Assembly (NCBI GenBank): GCA_021464245.1
Contig: JADCRB010000036.1
Coordinates: 5,876,372-5,940,371, forward strand
Direction: 5' to 3'
Source: Carallia brachiata
Taxonomy: Eukaryota > Streptophyta > Magnoliopsida > Malpighiales > Rhizophoraceae
Length of the DNA: 64,000 bases
Below, one piece after another: positions 22,480 to 34,204 of the stretch. Position numbers and translations under genes: made by a program. Numbering within the stretch: position 1 is the first letter of the stretch; every line of letters begins with the position of its first letter. Under the pieces are notes generated by a model, which ran no database searches, had not been told where the DNA came from, and saw only the letters and a list, made by a program, of their open reading frames with translations.

Positions 22480-23379
22480 TTAAGATCAATACAATAAGAG
22501 AAAGGGGGTTGACCTTCTGAGCGTCGTGACTTGGCACATAGCGTAGGACTGGAGTGGAGCTTGAAGATGCAACATCCTTCGGACGAAGTTCAGCAGGCTG
22601 TGGCAGCTTTTCATTTGTTGGAGCCTGGGGTTGGCATTGGCAGGTTCTTCGACAGCTTTTCCCTTTTTGTGGATGCCCCCAGTCCAAGTAGCTTTTGACG
22701 GAATGATCTCCGGATTGTCTGTCGTGTCAGTGTAGAAGACTGCATCCGCCAAATGTGATTCAGCATCATCGAACGGCTTTAAGTCAGCATTGACCTTTTG
22801 AACGCCACCATTGTAGTACTTGAAAGCACTGATGCAGGCTTGAGAGCACAACTCCATTTCCATGAATCCACGGTCGTCCTAGCAACATCTTATATGTGGT
22901 ACGTGCATCAATCACGTGAAATAGAGTGCTAGAAGTGAGATTACCGATAGTTAGCTCCAAGCGAATCATCCCAATTGCTTTCTGTCCTCCTTGATTAAAG
23001 CCATGAATCATCAAGCGGCTGTCTGATAATTCATCAATGCCGATGCCGAGCTCCTTTATGGTGGATTTTGGGATAATATTGACTGCTGAGCCATCGTCGA
23101 TCAGAATACGTCGACCTTCTGTTCTTTCACATAGCCTGATACATACAGCGGCCGATTGTGGGGTTTGGACCCCAGCAGGAGATCCTCATCTGAAAATGAG
23201 ATAGCAGAGTAACATCCGACGTGATTTTGGTCCGCCTGTTGCTCCGCTGAGTTAGACTCATTTGATGGCTGTGATTCAGCTGAGGTCTGGAGAGTATTGC
23301 TGACTTGATTTTGCCACACTTCTGTTGATTGCAAAGCTAAACAGCTGAGGGTTAGCGAGAAGGGTTTGGAGAGCTTCAT
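22480..23379 (-). CDS. Aspartic protease region of the Tat element (frame breaks)
   Basis: The active-site motif LIDDGSAVNIIP is readable around 23,085-23,110 on minus. It is followed by RLMIHGFNQGGQKAIG and the second conserved block TYKMLLGRPWIH (about 22,865-22,905). This is the retropepsin fold that cleaves the polyprotein. The motif falls between the ends of neighbouring open frames, so at least two breaks lie at about 23,100 and 22,860. Confidence 0.85.
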
Positions 23380-25131
23380 ATACCTTCTCCGTTGTCGACT
23401 TTTTGTTGTCGAGCGGCTCCTCCTTACGGTGTGTCACTTCTTCTGATGGTTTTGAAGTGATGGTGGTTTGGTTTGCCGAGGTTACGCCTTCCTGGTCCAG
23501 AATGATTTTATTCTGGCTTTTGAGCTTCATGATTAGCTCCTTCAGGACGAAACATTTCTCGGTTGGATGACTTACTATCCGGTGATATTTGCAGAATCTT
23601 GGATCGCTGACTCGATCCTTTTCATTCGGCCGCTTGCACTCTGGGAGTTCGATCAGCTTCGCCTCCAAGAGTTGTTCAAGAATGTCGGGGACGTCTGAGT
23701 CGGGGAATGGATACTGCTTCTGCTCCAGCTCTCGCAATGTCACCTTCCGCCTTTCCTGTTGTTTTGGCTGAGTTATTTGGGTCGGAGGATTTACCTTAGC
23801 TGGCGCCCACTTTTACTGGTGCGGCTTCAACAGTCATCACTTCTTTCCTTTTCCGGAGCTGTTGGGTTTCTTAATCTCCCTTCTGCCCCCTTGCTGGTCC
23901 AACTGGATGGGAACCGTGCCTCCGGAAGTCTGGATGCTTATCTCCATATCATGTGCGCGGGTCGCCAGTTCTTCGAAAGTTCGGGGTTTGACACCCTGCA
24001 GGATGTATAACAGCTCCCAATGCATTCCCTGGCACACATCCTACGGCAGAAGTCTCCGTCAGGCGATCTTTGCAGTCCAAGCTGAGGGCACGCCATCTGT
24101 TGATGTATTCGACAACGGGCTCTCCTTTCTTTGTTTGGTGCTGGTAAGCTCCATCATACTTACCGTCCTTCGAGTGCTGAAAAATCTGTTGAGGAACTCT
24201 CGTTGTAGCTGTTCCCAACTGTCGATCGATTCTGGTTCAAGATTTATGAACCAGGTGAAAGCGGTCTCCCTGAGTGAACGAACAAACTGCTTCACCAAGA
24301 GATCTCCGTAAGTCCCTGCGTTGTTGCAGGTTTCAACGAAGTGGGCGATGTGCTGTTTGGGATCGCCTCGTCCGTCGAATTGTTGAAATTTGGGCGGCTG
24401 GTAGCCCAAGGGCATGTTGAGACTTTCGATCCGTCTGGTGTACGGTTTGACGTACATCTGTGATCCTTGGAAGGATGTAGCTTGTTGCAGTCGGATCGTA
24501 TTGGCTATCATTTCCTGCAATTGTTGAACAGATAGCGAAGCTACAGAATTTGAGGGTGGCAGCTGTGTAGAACTACCTGGTCGCTTTTCTGCAGGGAAGA
24601 CGTCGGCTGGTGTGGCTTCTGGAGTGAAACCGGGTGGATATGGTTGCTCCTCGCGGATTTCGGGATCAACTTGGATCGGGGCTTTTCCTTTGAGAGCTGC
24701 GATCTGTTGATCTTTTTCCTCCACGACTCTGATCAGCTGCTAAAATTTTGTTCTCCAATTCTGAAATCTTTCCTCTGTGCTGGTTGTGTTGGTCATCATG
24801 ACGGCAACAGATGAGGCTCCGGGAAAGACTGGGGGAGAAAACTCTTCTGATTCTGTGTGAGTCGGATTTTGTTGAGCAGGTTTCGTCGTGTTGCCCCCGA
24901 TTTCGATCGGGGTGGGTGATCGACTCCTCCATGCGGCAAGAGAGTCAGGGGAGAGATCCTGTTGTGCAAGCTGTGGACTCTCCATTTCGACATTTTGTCG
25001 GGTTTGGACGGCAAGAAATTGTGTCCGTCCCCGGGTTTCTGGACCTGCGTACCCAGGTAGGGTAGTTGATGCAGGCAATGGAGCCGTTGCCTTCTTTTTG
25101 TGGCAGCAGTTGTACTCCTTTTCGGTGCCAT
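23276..25131 (-). CDS. Gag region of the Tat element (frame breaks)
   Basis: Starts most plausibly at the ATG at 25,131 ([12 protein letters not shown]). A coiled-coil-like stretch ([15 protein letters not shown]) precedes the capsid region, which contains [39 protein letters not shown] and [10 protein letters not shown], the classic plant gypsy gag signature. A CKYHR…SHPTEKC Cys/His cluster lies near 23,560-23,600. Frame breaks occur near 25,095 (A run), 24,735, 24,150 and 24,030. Gag forms the virus-like particle and binds the RNA. As written this copy cannot make one continuous gag. Confidence 0.88.
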
Positions 25132-25151
25132 TTGATGTGCTGAACACCTGT

Positions 25152-25190
<39 letters not shown>

Positions 25191-25325
25191 TTTTTTTTTT
25201 TTTTTTACTTTTATTTTACTTTTTTTTTTTTACTTTTTTTTCTCTCGGCTCCCCTTTTACCTCTTTTTTTTTTTTAGGAACAAGAGATGGGAGGTGAAGT
25301 TGTCCCACCGAGCGTGCCAAAAATT

Positions 25326-25729
25326 TGTAAAGCGTAAATTTCGAGCCTAAAATAATTAAACTCGAAAATACAAAAATAAATTACAAATAAAAATTGTAAA
25401 GTAAAAGAAAATTTACGTGGGGTCGATCTCCGTAGATCCTCCGATTAGTGTTCCTTTTTTGACTCCGTCAAGGGCTGCACGAGCTTGATCTTGACAGAAA
25501 TAATTTCCACCGCTTTTTCTTGAACTGGATAGACTGAAACTGTGTCTGATTTGGATATTTTGACTACGTTTAGGAACCGTAGAGACTCGATCTGAGCTGA
25601 TCTGACTTAATTTCACCGAGGGTCGAATGGACTTGTTCTCGGATGAGTTGCCTGGATTTTGCTGAGGGCCGTATGAGACTTAATCCCAGCCGGATTTTAT
25701 TTTTTTCTTTTTTTTTTTTTTTACTCTCT

Positions 25730-25769
<40 letters not shown>

Positions 25770-25963
25770 ACTGCGCTTAGCTGCCCCTTTTTTTCTTTTT
25801 TCTTCTTTTTCTTCTCTTTTTTTCTCTGCTTCGAACGATCCAATTTGGGGGGAGGCCATTTATAGGCCTCCCCCACCTGCCACCAACCAAATGGTTGGTG
25901 GCATTAATTAGGTTGGCGGCTGCCAACCATTAATTTTTTTTTTTTTTTTTTTATTAGTTTACA
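25326..25963 (-). repeat. 5' LTR of the Tat element
   Basis: Drives minus-strand transcription. GGAGGCC-ATTTATA-GGCCTCC at 25,851-25,871 puts a TATAAAT core between two 7-bp inverted arms; the same structure is in the other LTR. U3 is therefore only about 100 bases and R-U5 about 500. Long T tracts at 25,710-25,768 differ in length from the partner LTR. Confidence 0.95.
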
Positions 25964-27099
25964 CTTATAATGAATAAAATCAAATTATTGTCATTTAATT
26001 CACCATTGATGTGCATATAACTGTTAAAGTATGGTTGTGAGAAGTAGCTAATATCTTATTTTTGAGTTTTTCGTATGCTGTTGAATCAAAATCATAATAT
26101 TGATTAGAAAAAATATTCTCTAACTACAGTTTAAACTGTCAAATTGACCAAACTAGCTCGCAATCGTTAATGACAATTTGGTTAGTTTTACTCTTATGTA
26201 AATTTAGTTATGATTTTGAAAATTTTCAAACCGCCAAACGATTTGATTTGAATATAAGAAACAAACCATTTCAATCTAATTTGTGTACACCCTATATCAC
26301 GATAAAGAGTGAAAATTTACCATAAACCATAGATGAATGATTAAGGATCTTCTAAAGAAAAAAAAAAAAAAAATGATTAACAATAAATTAAAACCTCTTT
26401 AAAAAAAAGCAGTAATATAATTTAAAACCTTTAGACCAAATTAATAGGGGATTAGTCCCAAATTTTTATCAACATTTTAGCAATAATCCTATATTTTTAA
26501 TATTTTGTACCGCACAAATATATTTTTAGGTAAAATTTAATCTTAAAAATTCAATTTTGCATTGATCCAAAATATATATTCAAGTGCAACAAAATATAAA
26601 CACATAAGAAAGAGACGAGAGTAGCTAAAAAAGAAAAAGACTAAAATGAGAAAAAATAAGTAACAATTAGCTTGAAAAAATTCATTGAAAGTTAGCAGCC
26701 ATTATCCCAATTAATTGATAATTATTTGATAAAATCAAATTTAAAAAGGATCATTATATAACAATATTTGGATAAATATATAAAAAATATACAATTTATT
26801 CAATCATATTTAATAATTTTTTTTAAAATTAATACATTTTTTTAATTTAACAGCCGCGCGTTCCTCCTTAATTGTTTTTATATATGTTTTCTAAATTAAA
26901 AATTTTATTATTATTATTATTATTTTGTCTATTAGTAGGGAACAGCTTCTTCATCGATTGATGCCTTTTGCCTTTTCTCTGCAGCGCAGCTGCCTCACCT
27001 GGTTTCACTTTCTTGTGCTTATCCAAATTCTGCGAGCATTCTCCCATATCTGTGATCTGTCCATGTAACACTACGCTATAATTTTAAGTTTGGAAGAAA
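25964..27099. other. AT-rich spacer and gene A leader
   Basis: No gene is seen up to about 26,930. (TTA)n-like repeat at 26,905-26,925. 26,940-27,099 is the probable leader of gene A and contains a TCTCTGCAG acceptor-like site at about 26,985. Confidence 0.5.
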
Positions 27100-30000
27100 A
27101 TGTCGAGCGAGAGCAAGGCGGAGAAAGCGGTGCTAAGGCTGCGGAAACGCCTGTATCGGGCGAGAGACCACGCCGTAGGGAAGGACAGGGATTTCAACGA
27201 AACGCATCCGCTGTATTCACGCTTCCAGGACATCGACGGCGAGCTCGATGTCTTGAAAGACCATTTCCCCAGAATCAAGGGCTGGGAAGAGACTCTCGTG
27301 ACCAAGTTCACTTCACTGGAACACGGCATGTACGCTTTCTTCGCCCAGTCCAAGAAGAAAGACCACCGCGACTCCGATATCAAATACTACGACTCCGATA
27401 TCAAAGCCCTCGACCAATTTTACAAGAGAATCGAAGATTTCAAAAAAGCCGTGACCGAGCAGTCGAAGAAGTTGGGGCTGTCGCCCGTGAGAGATTTGGA
27501 GTCGTCGGTGCTGCAGAGATATGGGCATGACAAGGAGGAGTCATCGGCTCGGAAAATGTCTCAAGAGTGGTCGAATCGAGAAGTGGAAAAGAAGATCTTG
27601 GCGAGCGCCGCAATGGCGGATCTTCGGGCAAGTTACGACAATCTCGATGGTCTGGATCTGAAGCTATGCTGTCTGTTCCTCTCAGTTTTCCCTGAAAAGG
27701 CTGTTATTAAAAAGAGGCCGTTGATTTACTGGTGGATCGGAGAAGGATTGATAAGCAAGACCGGAGACAAGACAGCTGAGGAGGTAGGAGAAATTATGTT
27801 TGCAAAACTAATAAACTTGGGATTAATCGAGCCGTGCCATGATAAGCCTGATAAACCGAGCCCCGTTGTGACAGCTTGTACGGTTCACCCTTGGGTTCGT
27901 TACATGTTGGTCCTGTTGGCTAAGGAAGCTGGTCTCTTTGATTTTGATCCCTGGGCCGTGGCTTGTTGTGCTTCTGCCGAATCGCGGCGGGCATGCTTGA
28001 CTTCTCATGAGCAATATTCATCGAATTCCCTGTACAAACAACGATTGAACGAGGAGACAGAGAAATTGTTGAGTGTTTTCAACGTGAGCGACAGGTACCT
28101 TGAGTTTGGTGCTGATTGGCTTCCAAGGTTGAAAAGGATTGTGGTGCTTCAACTGGGACGGTGGCACAGCTCCCCTGAACATCACATTGAAGTGGTGGAT
28201 GAAAAATTCTTGAATGGTTTTGGAGCTCAAAAGCATTTGAAGTACCTTAGCCTACGAGGAATTTCTAGAATCATCGAAATCCCAAAATCTGTTGCCGAAC
28301 TATTGAGTCTTGAAATTCTTGATCTCAAGGCATGTCATAATCTGGAGAAATTGCCTCCTGATATTGGTTCGTTGAGAAGACTCACACATCTTATTGTATC
28401 CGACTGTCCCTTGCTGGAAAGCATGCCAAAGGGGATCGAAAAGCTCACTAATCTTCAAGTTCTCAAAGGGTTTGTGATGGGGAATTCAAAAAAAACTCCC
28501 TGCAAAGTAGCTGACCTTGTTGGATTGATAGCACTGAGGCGCCTTAGTATATACATAGGAAACGAGGCTGTGGTCAAAGAAGGGGAGCTTGCAGTGTTGA
28601 AGGAAAGTAAATCCCTCCGCTGCCTGACAATATCATATGGGGAGTAAAATCTCCAGCACCTGCTGCTGTCATTGACTTATCGTTTCCGCCCAACCTGGAG
28701 AAACTTTGTCTGAGAGGCATCCCGCGAGCTGAGATGCAGACTTCCACAGGTAACTTTGTTATTTGCTTGAGACTTGCTGGCTATACTGCTATACTTGGTA
28801 TGCATTATGCAATGTAATCGTTACATTTATGCTTCTGTTTGGCTTACTCACTTCCCTCCCCCCTCCCCCCCCACCTAAATGTAGAGCCAAAGACGAAGGG
28901 AAAGGAAGCTCCTGGAGATCCCCGGGAACAACATCTCACAGGTATCTTCATCTCTTGCTTGGATTTTTATAGAATTTTTGCTGGTATATCTATCACCAAG
29001 TGTAGTATCTATTAGTTTTCCATGCCTTGCCTTTTCCTTGGAAATACAGCACCTAAGTTTAAGATAATGGTAAACGTGGAACATGGATGTACAGCACTCA
29101 TAAGTTCTTCCTAGTTTGTCCAGACCATTAGTACAAGGGACGATTAATCTTTGTGCTAGTTGTATCTGAGATTTAGCTTTTAAGGAGGTAAAATGTACGT
29201 GGGTGCTAATCTCTACCATGACTTTTAATGGTGCTGACATCCTGCTAAGCTTTCACTGATAGTCATTTATCAGAGGAAAAGAAGATAAATGTAAAGCAAG
29301 CTAAAATTTGCCCCCAAGAAGAACATCCCAGCAATAGCTCCATCTTTTGGTCGGTGAAAGAGAATAATTATTGGTCCACCTTGCATTTCTTACAGAAGTC
29401 TATTAATAAACCTAGCAATACTCATTTGCAAAGTCCCTGTAGAATTTTTGCACGCAGGCTTATAACCGTCGCACAACTGCAAGTTTTTTTATTCTTTACT
29501 AGTTTTATATATCTTTTGGATTGCAGAATTAAGGATGCAGAAGGAAAGCCCAGTGGAATCCCCAATGACTAGACAGCCACGGCCTTCTGCTCTTGCTAGA
29601 ATTTATAGTGGTATGTTTATTACTGAGAGAAGTCCACGCACGGTTTATTTGTTCTTTTTCTTTTTTCTTCACTTGATCTTAACTTGGTTTTCAAAACAGG
29701 ACTTAGGACGAGGGCAAAGACGAAGGAAGCTCCAATAGATATGGAGGATAATGTTCCTCAAAGGTCACTTAAAGAACTGAAGCCCAGTAATATGCGAAAC
29801 TTGAAAAGGCTGTACATAAGGGGAGGTGAGCTTAGTAGCCTAAACTATGAGGAGAACTGGCTGTGGGCAGTTGAAATTTTGCAGCTGAAGTATCTCAGCA
29901 ATTTCAAGATAGAAAGGGATAAATTGATGGCAGAGTTCCCTCATTTGACCTACTTGGATGTCAAATGCGATGCAGTCCTGGAACACGAGCATGGCAAGGA

Positions 30001-30226
30001 GATCAAATATAAGGAGGACTTTGTGTTAACAAAGCGCGACATTGAAGAGGAGAGGAGCAAGGAGAAAGGTCAACTATTGAAGGATGTCCTTTCTAAACAA
30101 AAAGAAGAGGGAGAACTTAAACATTTAAGGAAGAGAACTAAAGGAGTGTATATTTCAAACAAAAGGTTGGCTGGGGAAGATCATCAAGGATATGATCGAA
30201 AGAGCCTTGGGCATCATGTTATGTGA
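27100..30226 (+). CDS. NLR-related gene A: winged-helix plus LRR protein without a nucleotide-binding core
   Basis: Likely exons: 27,100-28,749, 28,885-28,941, 29,527-29,610 and 29,700-30,226, all joining in phase 1; another small exon may begin at 29,274. Residues 1-180 are a charged helical region. At about 182-215 it reads LDLKLCCLFLSVFPEKAVIKK…YWWIGEGLI, the NB-ARC winged-helix (ARC2). There is no P-loop, kinase-2 or GLPL anywhere upstream. VHPWVR occupies the MHD position. LRRs follow (LEKLPPDIGSLRRLTHL, LESMPKGIEKLTNLQVL), and the last exon has a final LRR set (LKRLYIRGGELSSL) and a Lys/Glu-rich tail. The closest relatives I recall are annotated RPP13-like protein 4 or Arabidopsis At5g45510/At5g45520 LRR proteins. 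The frame is broken at the G4 run 28,639-28,642; one more G restores an LRR-compatible frame into the donor at 28,750. Confidence 0.75.
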
Positions 30227-32176
30227 CAAGCTAATGTCCTTTTCGCTTTGGTTATTTCCCTTTTATATTAAAGCAAAAAGCTGTTGTAATTCGTACGACG
30301 CCCTTTTTCCCCTTGTTTAACTTGCTTGCGGAAGCGGAACTGAACCCTTTTACGGAACCCCACTTTTCTTGAGAGATTTGTGTTCTGCATATGCTTTAGA
30401 AGCTAGTTTGGAATGTAGGAAAAAACGTTGCGATTTTTGGTACATAAAAACATTATCTTTTTAGAGGCTCTTGTACCTGTATTTGAGTGGCGATTTTGGT
30501 AGATTTGAATCAAGCAAACAACTAGCCTGATGATGATTCGATTTGTCTCCCGCTATGTAGTTGTCGGTTCGAATATTTTGCCGGCATACGCCTCTAAATA
30601 GGGTAGGGATTTATGCTGAGTTATTAGTTAGAATTAGACATAAAAGAAATGTATTTGAGGTCAATAGTATTTAGGTGAGTTTTTTTTTTATGAAAATGAT
30701 TGAATGAAAATGGTAATAAATGGTCTTTAACTTCTCTCTACAATGATGACGGCTGATCCATTTGTAACGTAATTTAAATGTTCTTAAATATTTAAAAAAA
30801 AACATACGTAGGACCACGTAGTATTTTCATCCTGATGAAATTGCCTTTCGTTGAAAAACGTAGACAAATGCTCGGCTTTTTGGTCAATTACCATTCTTTG
30901 TCTATATAATTATCCTTAAAAAAAAAGGAAAAAAACAAAAAAATATAAAAAAATAATCATAAAATAACTATACATAATAAAAAAATTTATTTAGTTAAAA
31001 AATAAAATTATTTTTTTTAAATTAATGATTTAGATAATATTAAATATATTTAAAATTACATTAAATATGTTTAAAGTTTAAGTTTTTTAAAAAATAAATT
31101 TTAATTATTTATTAAAAATTAAATTCATTATTATAATTATTTTATAATTATTTTTTATGGTTTTTTTAGTTAAGTTCGAAAAATAATTCTGAAGAACCTC
31201 TTGACATTACTGGTGTAGGTCGCTCTCGGCTTTCGGCCATGGCCCGATCAAATTAATAAGAATTACTGACCAATACGTTTAGATCAAATAAATACGTGTC
31301 AGTTCGTACATATAATTAAGGAGTCATGAGCGAGACAAGATTTTTTTAATAATTTTTGATTAGTTATTTAAAAATTTTAATTAATTATTTTGTATTGGTA
31401 AGTTTTAACGTTAAATTAAATAGTTTTTTTAATAAATAAACAAATGCTTGGCTTTTGGTCATTAACCAGTTTTTTGTCTGTATTTTTATTCTCAAAGAAA
31501 AATAATGGGGGAATGGCTTGACTTTACTATGGAGATTGCTCCCAGCTGTCGGTTACTGTGTGCAGATAAAATAAATAAAAACCATCAGCGACTTAGCCCA
31601 GATCAAATAACTAAAACAAATCAAAATTATCAAAAATTTATTTTTATTTATACCTTCTTAAATTATATTTGATTGTATTAGTTATTTAATGGGGGACATA
31701 TTAGTTGACAGCTAAGAGCAATCAAAAAGGTCAAAGTCGTGCTTCCCAATTATTTTTTTTAGGTTAAAGATACCAACAAAAAAATAGTCAATGACTAAAA
31801 AGACAAGTATTTATTTATTTATTTATTAAAATATTATTTAAAATATAAAATAATAATTAATAAAAAATTTCTTATTTTTATTTTTTGAAAAATAATCAAT
31901 TGAAATTACTAAAAAACTTTTATCGTATTTCTAACTCCCTAAACTATTTGTACCAATACTCTTATTTATTCTACGAAATGGTGGCCAACAGTTAGGTAAA
32001 GTTTATTTTTAAATCATAATTTTTTTTTCGATTATCTATTTATAAGTCAGTGAGTGGCCTCTAGTGACGAGGCACTGAATGTGAGCATCCTGCCAAACCA
32101 TGTGTGGAAGTACTTACGATAGAGTGTGTGTTATAAAGAAAGTTTAAATTAGAGAGGTTACTTATGAAAATGATGA

Positions 32177-32672
32177 GATATACATTTATTTAATTTTAAA
32201 TTTTTTTAATTTTTTTATTTAAATTTTAAATTTTTTTAAGATTTTATTTTAATTTTAAACTTTTTGATTTTGTTCTAAATTAATCCTTCCGTTAGTCAAA
32301 CCGTTAAAAATTATTGTTGACTAACGGAAATTTTTTTAAAAAGGTAAAATACAGTATTTTAATTCACCAGTTAACAGAAATATGTTGTGTAATCTTAAAA
32401 AAATAAAAAAAATAAAAAAAATCTAAAATCTTAACTTACATATTATTATTTGAGAATAAAATATATACATTTAATAACAAAAAAAATTTAAATAATATAT
32501 TTTACCTTTTTAAAAAAAATTTTGTTAATCAACAGTAATTTTTAACAGTTTGACTAACGGAAGAACTGATTTGAAATAAAATTAAAAAGGTTAGAATTGA
32601 AATAAAATCTAAAAAGAGTTTAGAATTTAAATAAAAAATTTAAAATATTTAAAATTAAATAAATGCATATCC
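32177..32672. mobile_element. Foldback MITE with about 200-bp inverted arms
   Basis: GATATACATTTATTTAATTT at 32,177 is matched inverted by AAATTAAATAAATGCATATC ending near 32,671. The arms remain similar inward through CTTCCGTTAGTCAAACCGTTAAAAATTA and TTTTTAAAAAGGTAAAATA. Ends and target duplication are unclear. No ORF. Confidence 0.7.
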
Positions 32673-32853
32673 TTGAAGAGGATCAGGATCAGATTGCCCA
32701 TTTGATCGGGGGTTTGGAACTTTTCCTTAGGCGTATGCTTCTAGCTTATATACTGACTTGTGGACTGACAGCAGTCTAATACTTAAAAAGACTTAAAGTT
32801 TCATGTACGATAAATGTGATCAGTGTCTGTTAAAGAGTAGCTTGGGTCCCTAA

Positions 32854-33338
32854 TACTGTGTTTGGATAAAATTCTTGAGGGAGAGGAAAGTGAGGGAGAG
32901 GAAAGTGGAGGAGAGGATCATTAGAGGAAGAGAATATTTTATATCCTCTCTTGTGTTTGGAAAGAGGTGATGGGAGGGAGGAAAATTATAAATTCTTTTG
33001 TTTGGGAAATGGTGGAAAGTGGGGGAGAAGGATATAAAATATGTTGAAATAACAATTTTATCCTTCATAATAAATTCTATTAAGATATTTTGTTTAGGTA
33101 AAATTTTAATTTTTTAAATTATGTAAGGGTAATTGAGTTATTCAATAAATTTAGTATGAGAACTAACAACTTTCCTCCCATTTTTTGAGAGAATTGGTTT
33201 TGGTGGGATAGGGAGGATTAGAGGAATTAGAAACTTTCCTCTCCCCCACTTTTCAAACATTTTCCAAACACAACAATTTACCTTAATTCTCTCACTTTCC
33301 TCTCCCTCTCCCCACTTTCCCCCCTCCCAAACACAGTA
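32854..33338. mobile_element. Tourist-like MITE (TAA target duplication)
   Basis: TACTGTGTTTGG at 32,854 and CCAAACACAGTA ending at 33,338 are perfect inverted ends. The subterminal AGGAAAGTG(A/G)GGGAGAGG blocks are also inverted. TAA flanks both sides (32,851-32,853 and 33,339-33,341), as expected of PIF/Harbinger-derived Tourist elements. Confidence 0.85.
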
Positions 33339-34204
33339 TAAGAGCTAGGGCCTGTATTGCAGGCTGTCTAGCAAGCTCTTGTGTGAGTTGCCAAGGCAAC
33401 TTGCTCGGCCTGTCTTTGAGCTCCTACAGACCGTTTGGCAAAACCTAAGCTTGAGTTAATGGCCTATATGTATTGTTTTAAGTCTATGTTAAATAATATT
33501 TATCAGTCATAAAAAAATAAATAATTTTAATTAATTATTTTATATTTATAACTTTAAAAAAGTTAAGTTACTTTATATTTTTATTTTTTTTTTATAATAA
33601 GTTACTTTATATTTGTACGCATGAAACTAAATAATTTTTTTTATTAAATAACAAATAAATGCTGGCTTTTTGTTCATTTACCAATCTTTGTCGTATCTTT
33701 ATTTTAAAAACAATAATTGGGAGAACGACTTTACTTTTACTCACTTTACTTTTCTTTTTTGAACCAATCAACCAATACTTACTTTACTTTACCGGTGCTA
33801 GTTGCTCGAGATCAAACAAAAGTATCAATTATATTTTAAGAAGTTACAAATAAAAATTAAAATATTTTAATAATTTTGATTGGTTATTAAAAAATTAAAA
33901 ATAAAATTATTCTTAATTACTTTATATTTGTATATTGAGAGTTTTATAGCGTAAGTTAAATAAAATTTAAGTTAAATAATTTTTTTTAATATATAAATAA
34001 GAGCATGGTTGTATGTCCCAGACTTTTTATTTTAGGATAAATTGTAATTGTTATTTTTAAAATAATAATTGATATTTTTAAAATATAAAAATAATAAATA
34101 TTTTAAAAATATTAATTTTTATTTTAAAAATAATAATTTTAATTTTAATTAAAATAAAATTTGAGATATAAATTGTCGAGATATTATTATTATTATTTTT
34201 TCTA

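Larger units (their letters stand above)
16054..25963 (-). mobile_element. Full-length Ty3/gypsy (Tat lineage) LTR retrotransposon with an extra WOX ORF
   Basis: LTRs of 680 bp (16,054-16,733) and 638 bp (25,326-25,963) both begin TGTAAA and end TTTACA on plus. CTTAT directly flanks both ends (16,049-16,053 and 25,964-25,968), a perfect 5-bp target duplication. Read on minus, the internal order is gag, protease, RT, RNase H, second (archaeal-type) RNase H, integrase, extra ORF. Two RNases H between RT and integrase are the hallmark of the Tat/Ogre/Retand branch (established knowledge). A polypurine tract GAAGTGGGGGCATT abuts the 3' LTR (about 16,734-16,750). The sequence after the 5' LTR (TTTTTGGCACGCTCGGTGGG) is the likely primer-binding region; I cannot name the tRNA. 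The coding region has several frame breaks, so this copy looks non-autonomous as written. Confidence 0.95.
30227..34204. other. AT-rich spacer with MITEs and repeated promoter-like blocks
   Basis: Holds two inverted-repeat elements (32,177-32,672; 32,854-33,338) and three degenerate copies of the sequence found just upstream of gene B (about 30,862-31,242, 31,438-31,566, 33,648-33,812). No coding sequence is recognised. Confidence 0.7.

Noticed and set aside
30540..30600. Possible tRNA because of GTTCGAAT
   Set aside because: No cloverleaf or acceptor stem could be formed; only a B-box-like word.
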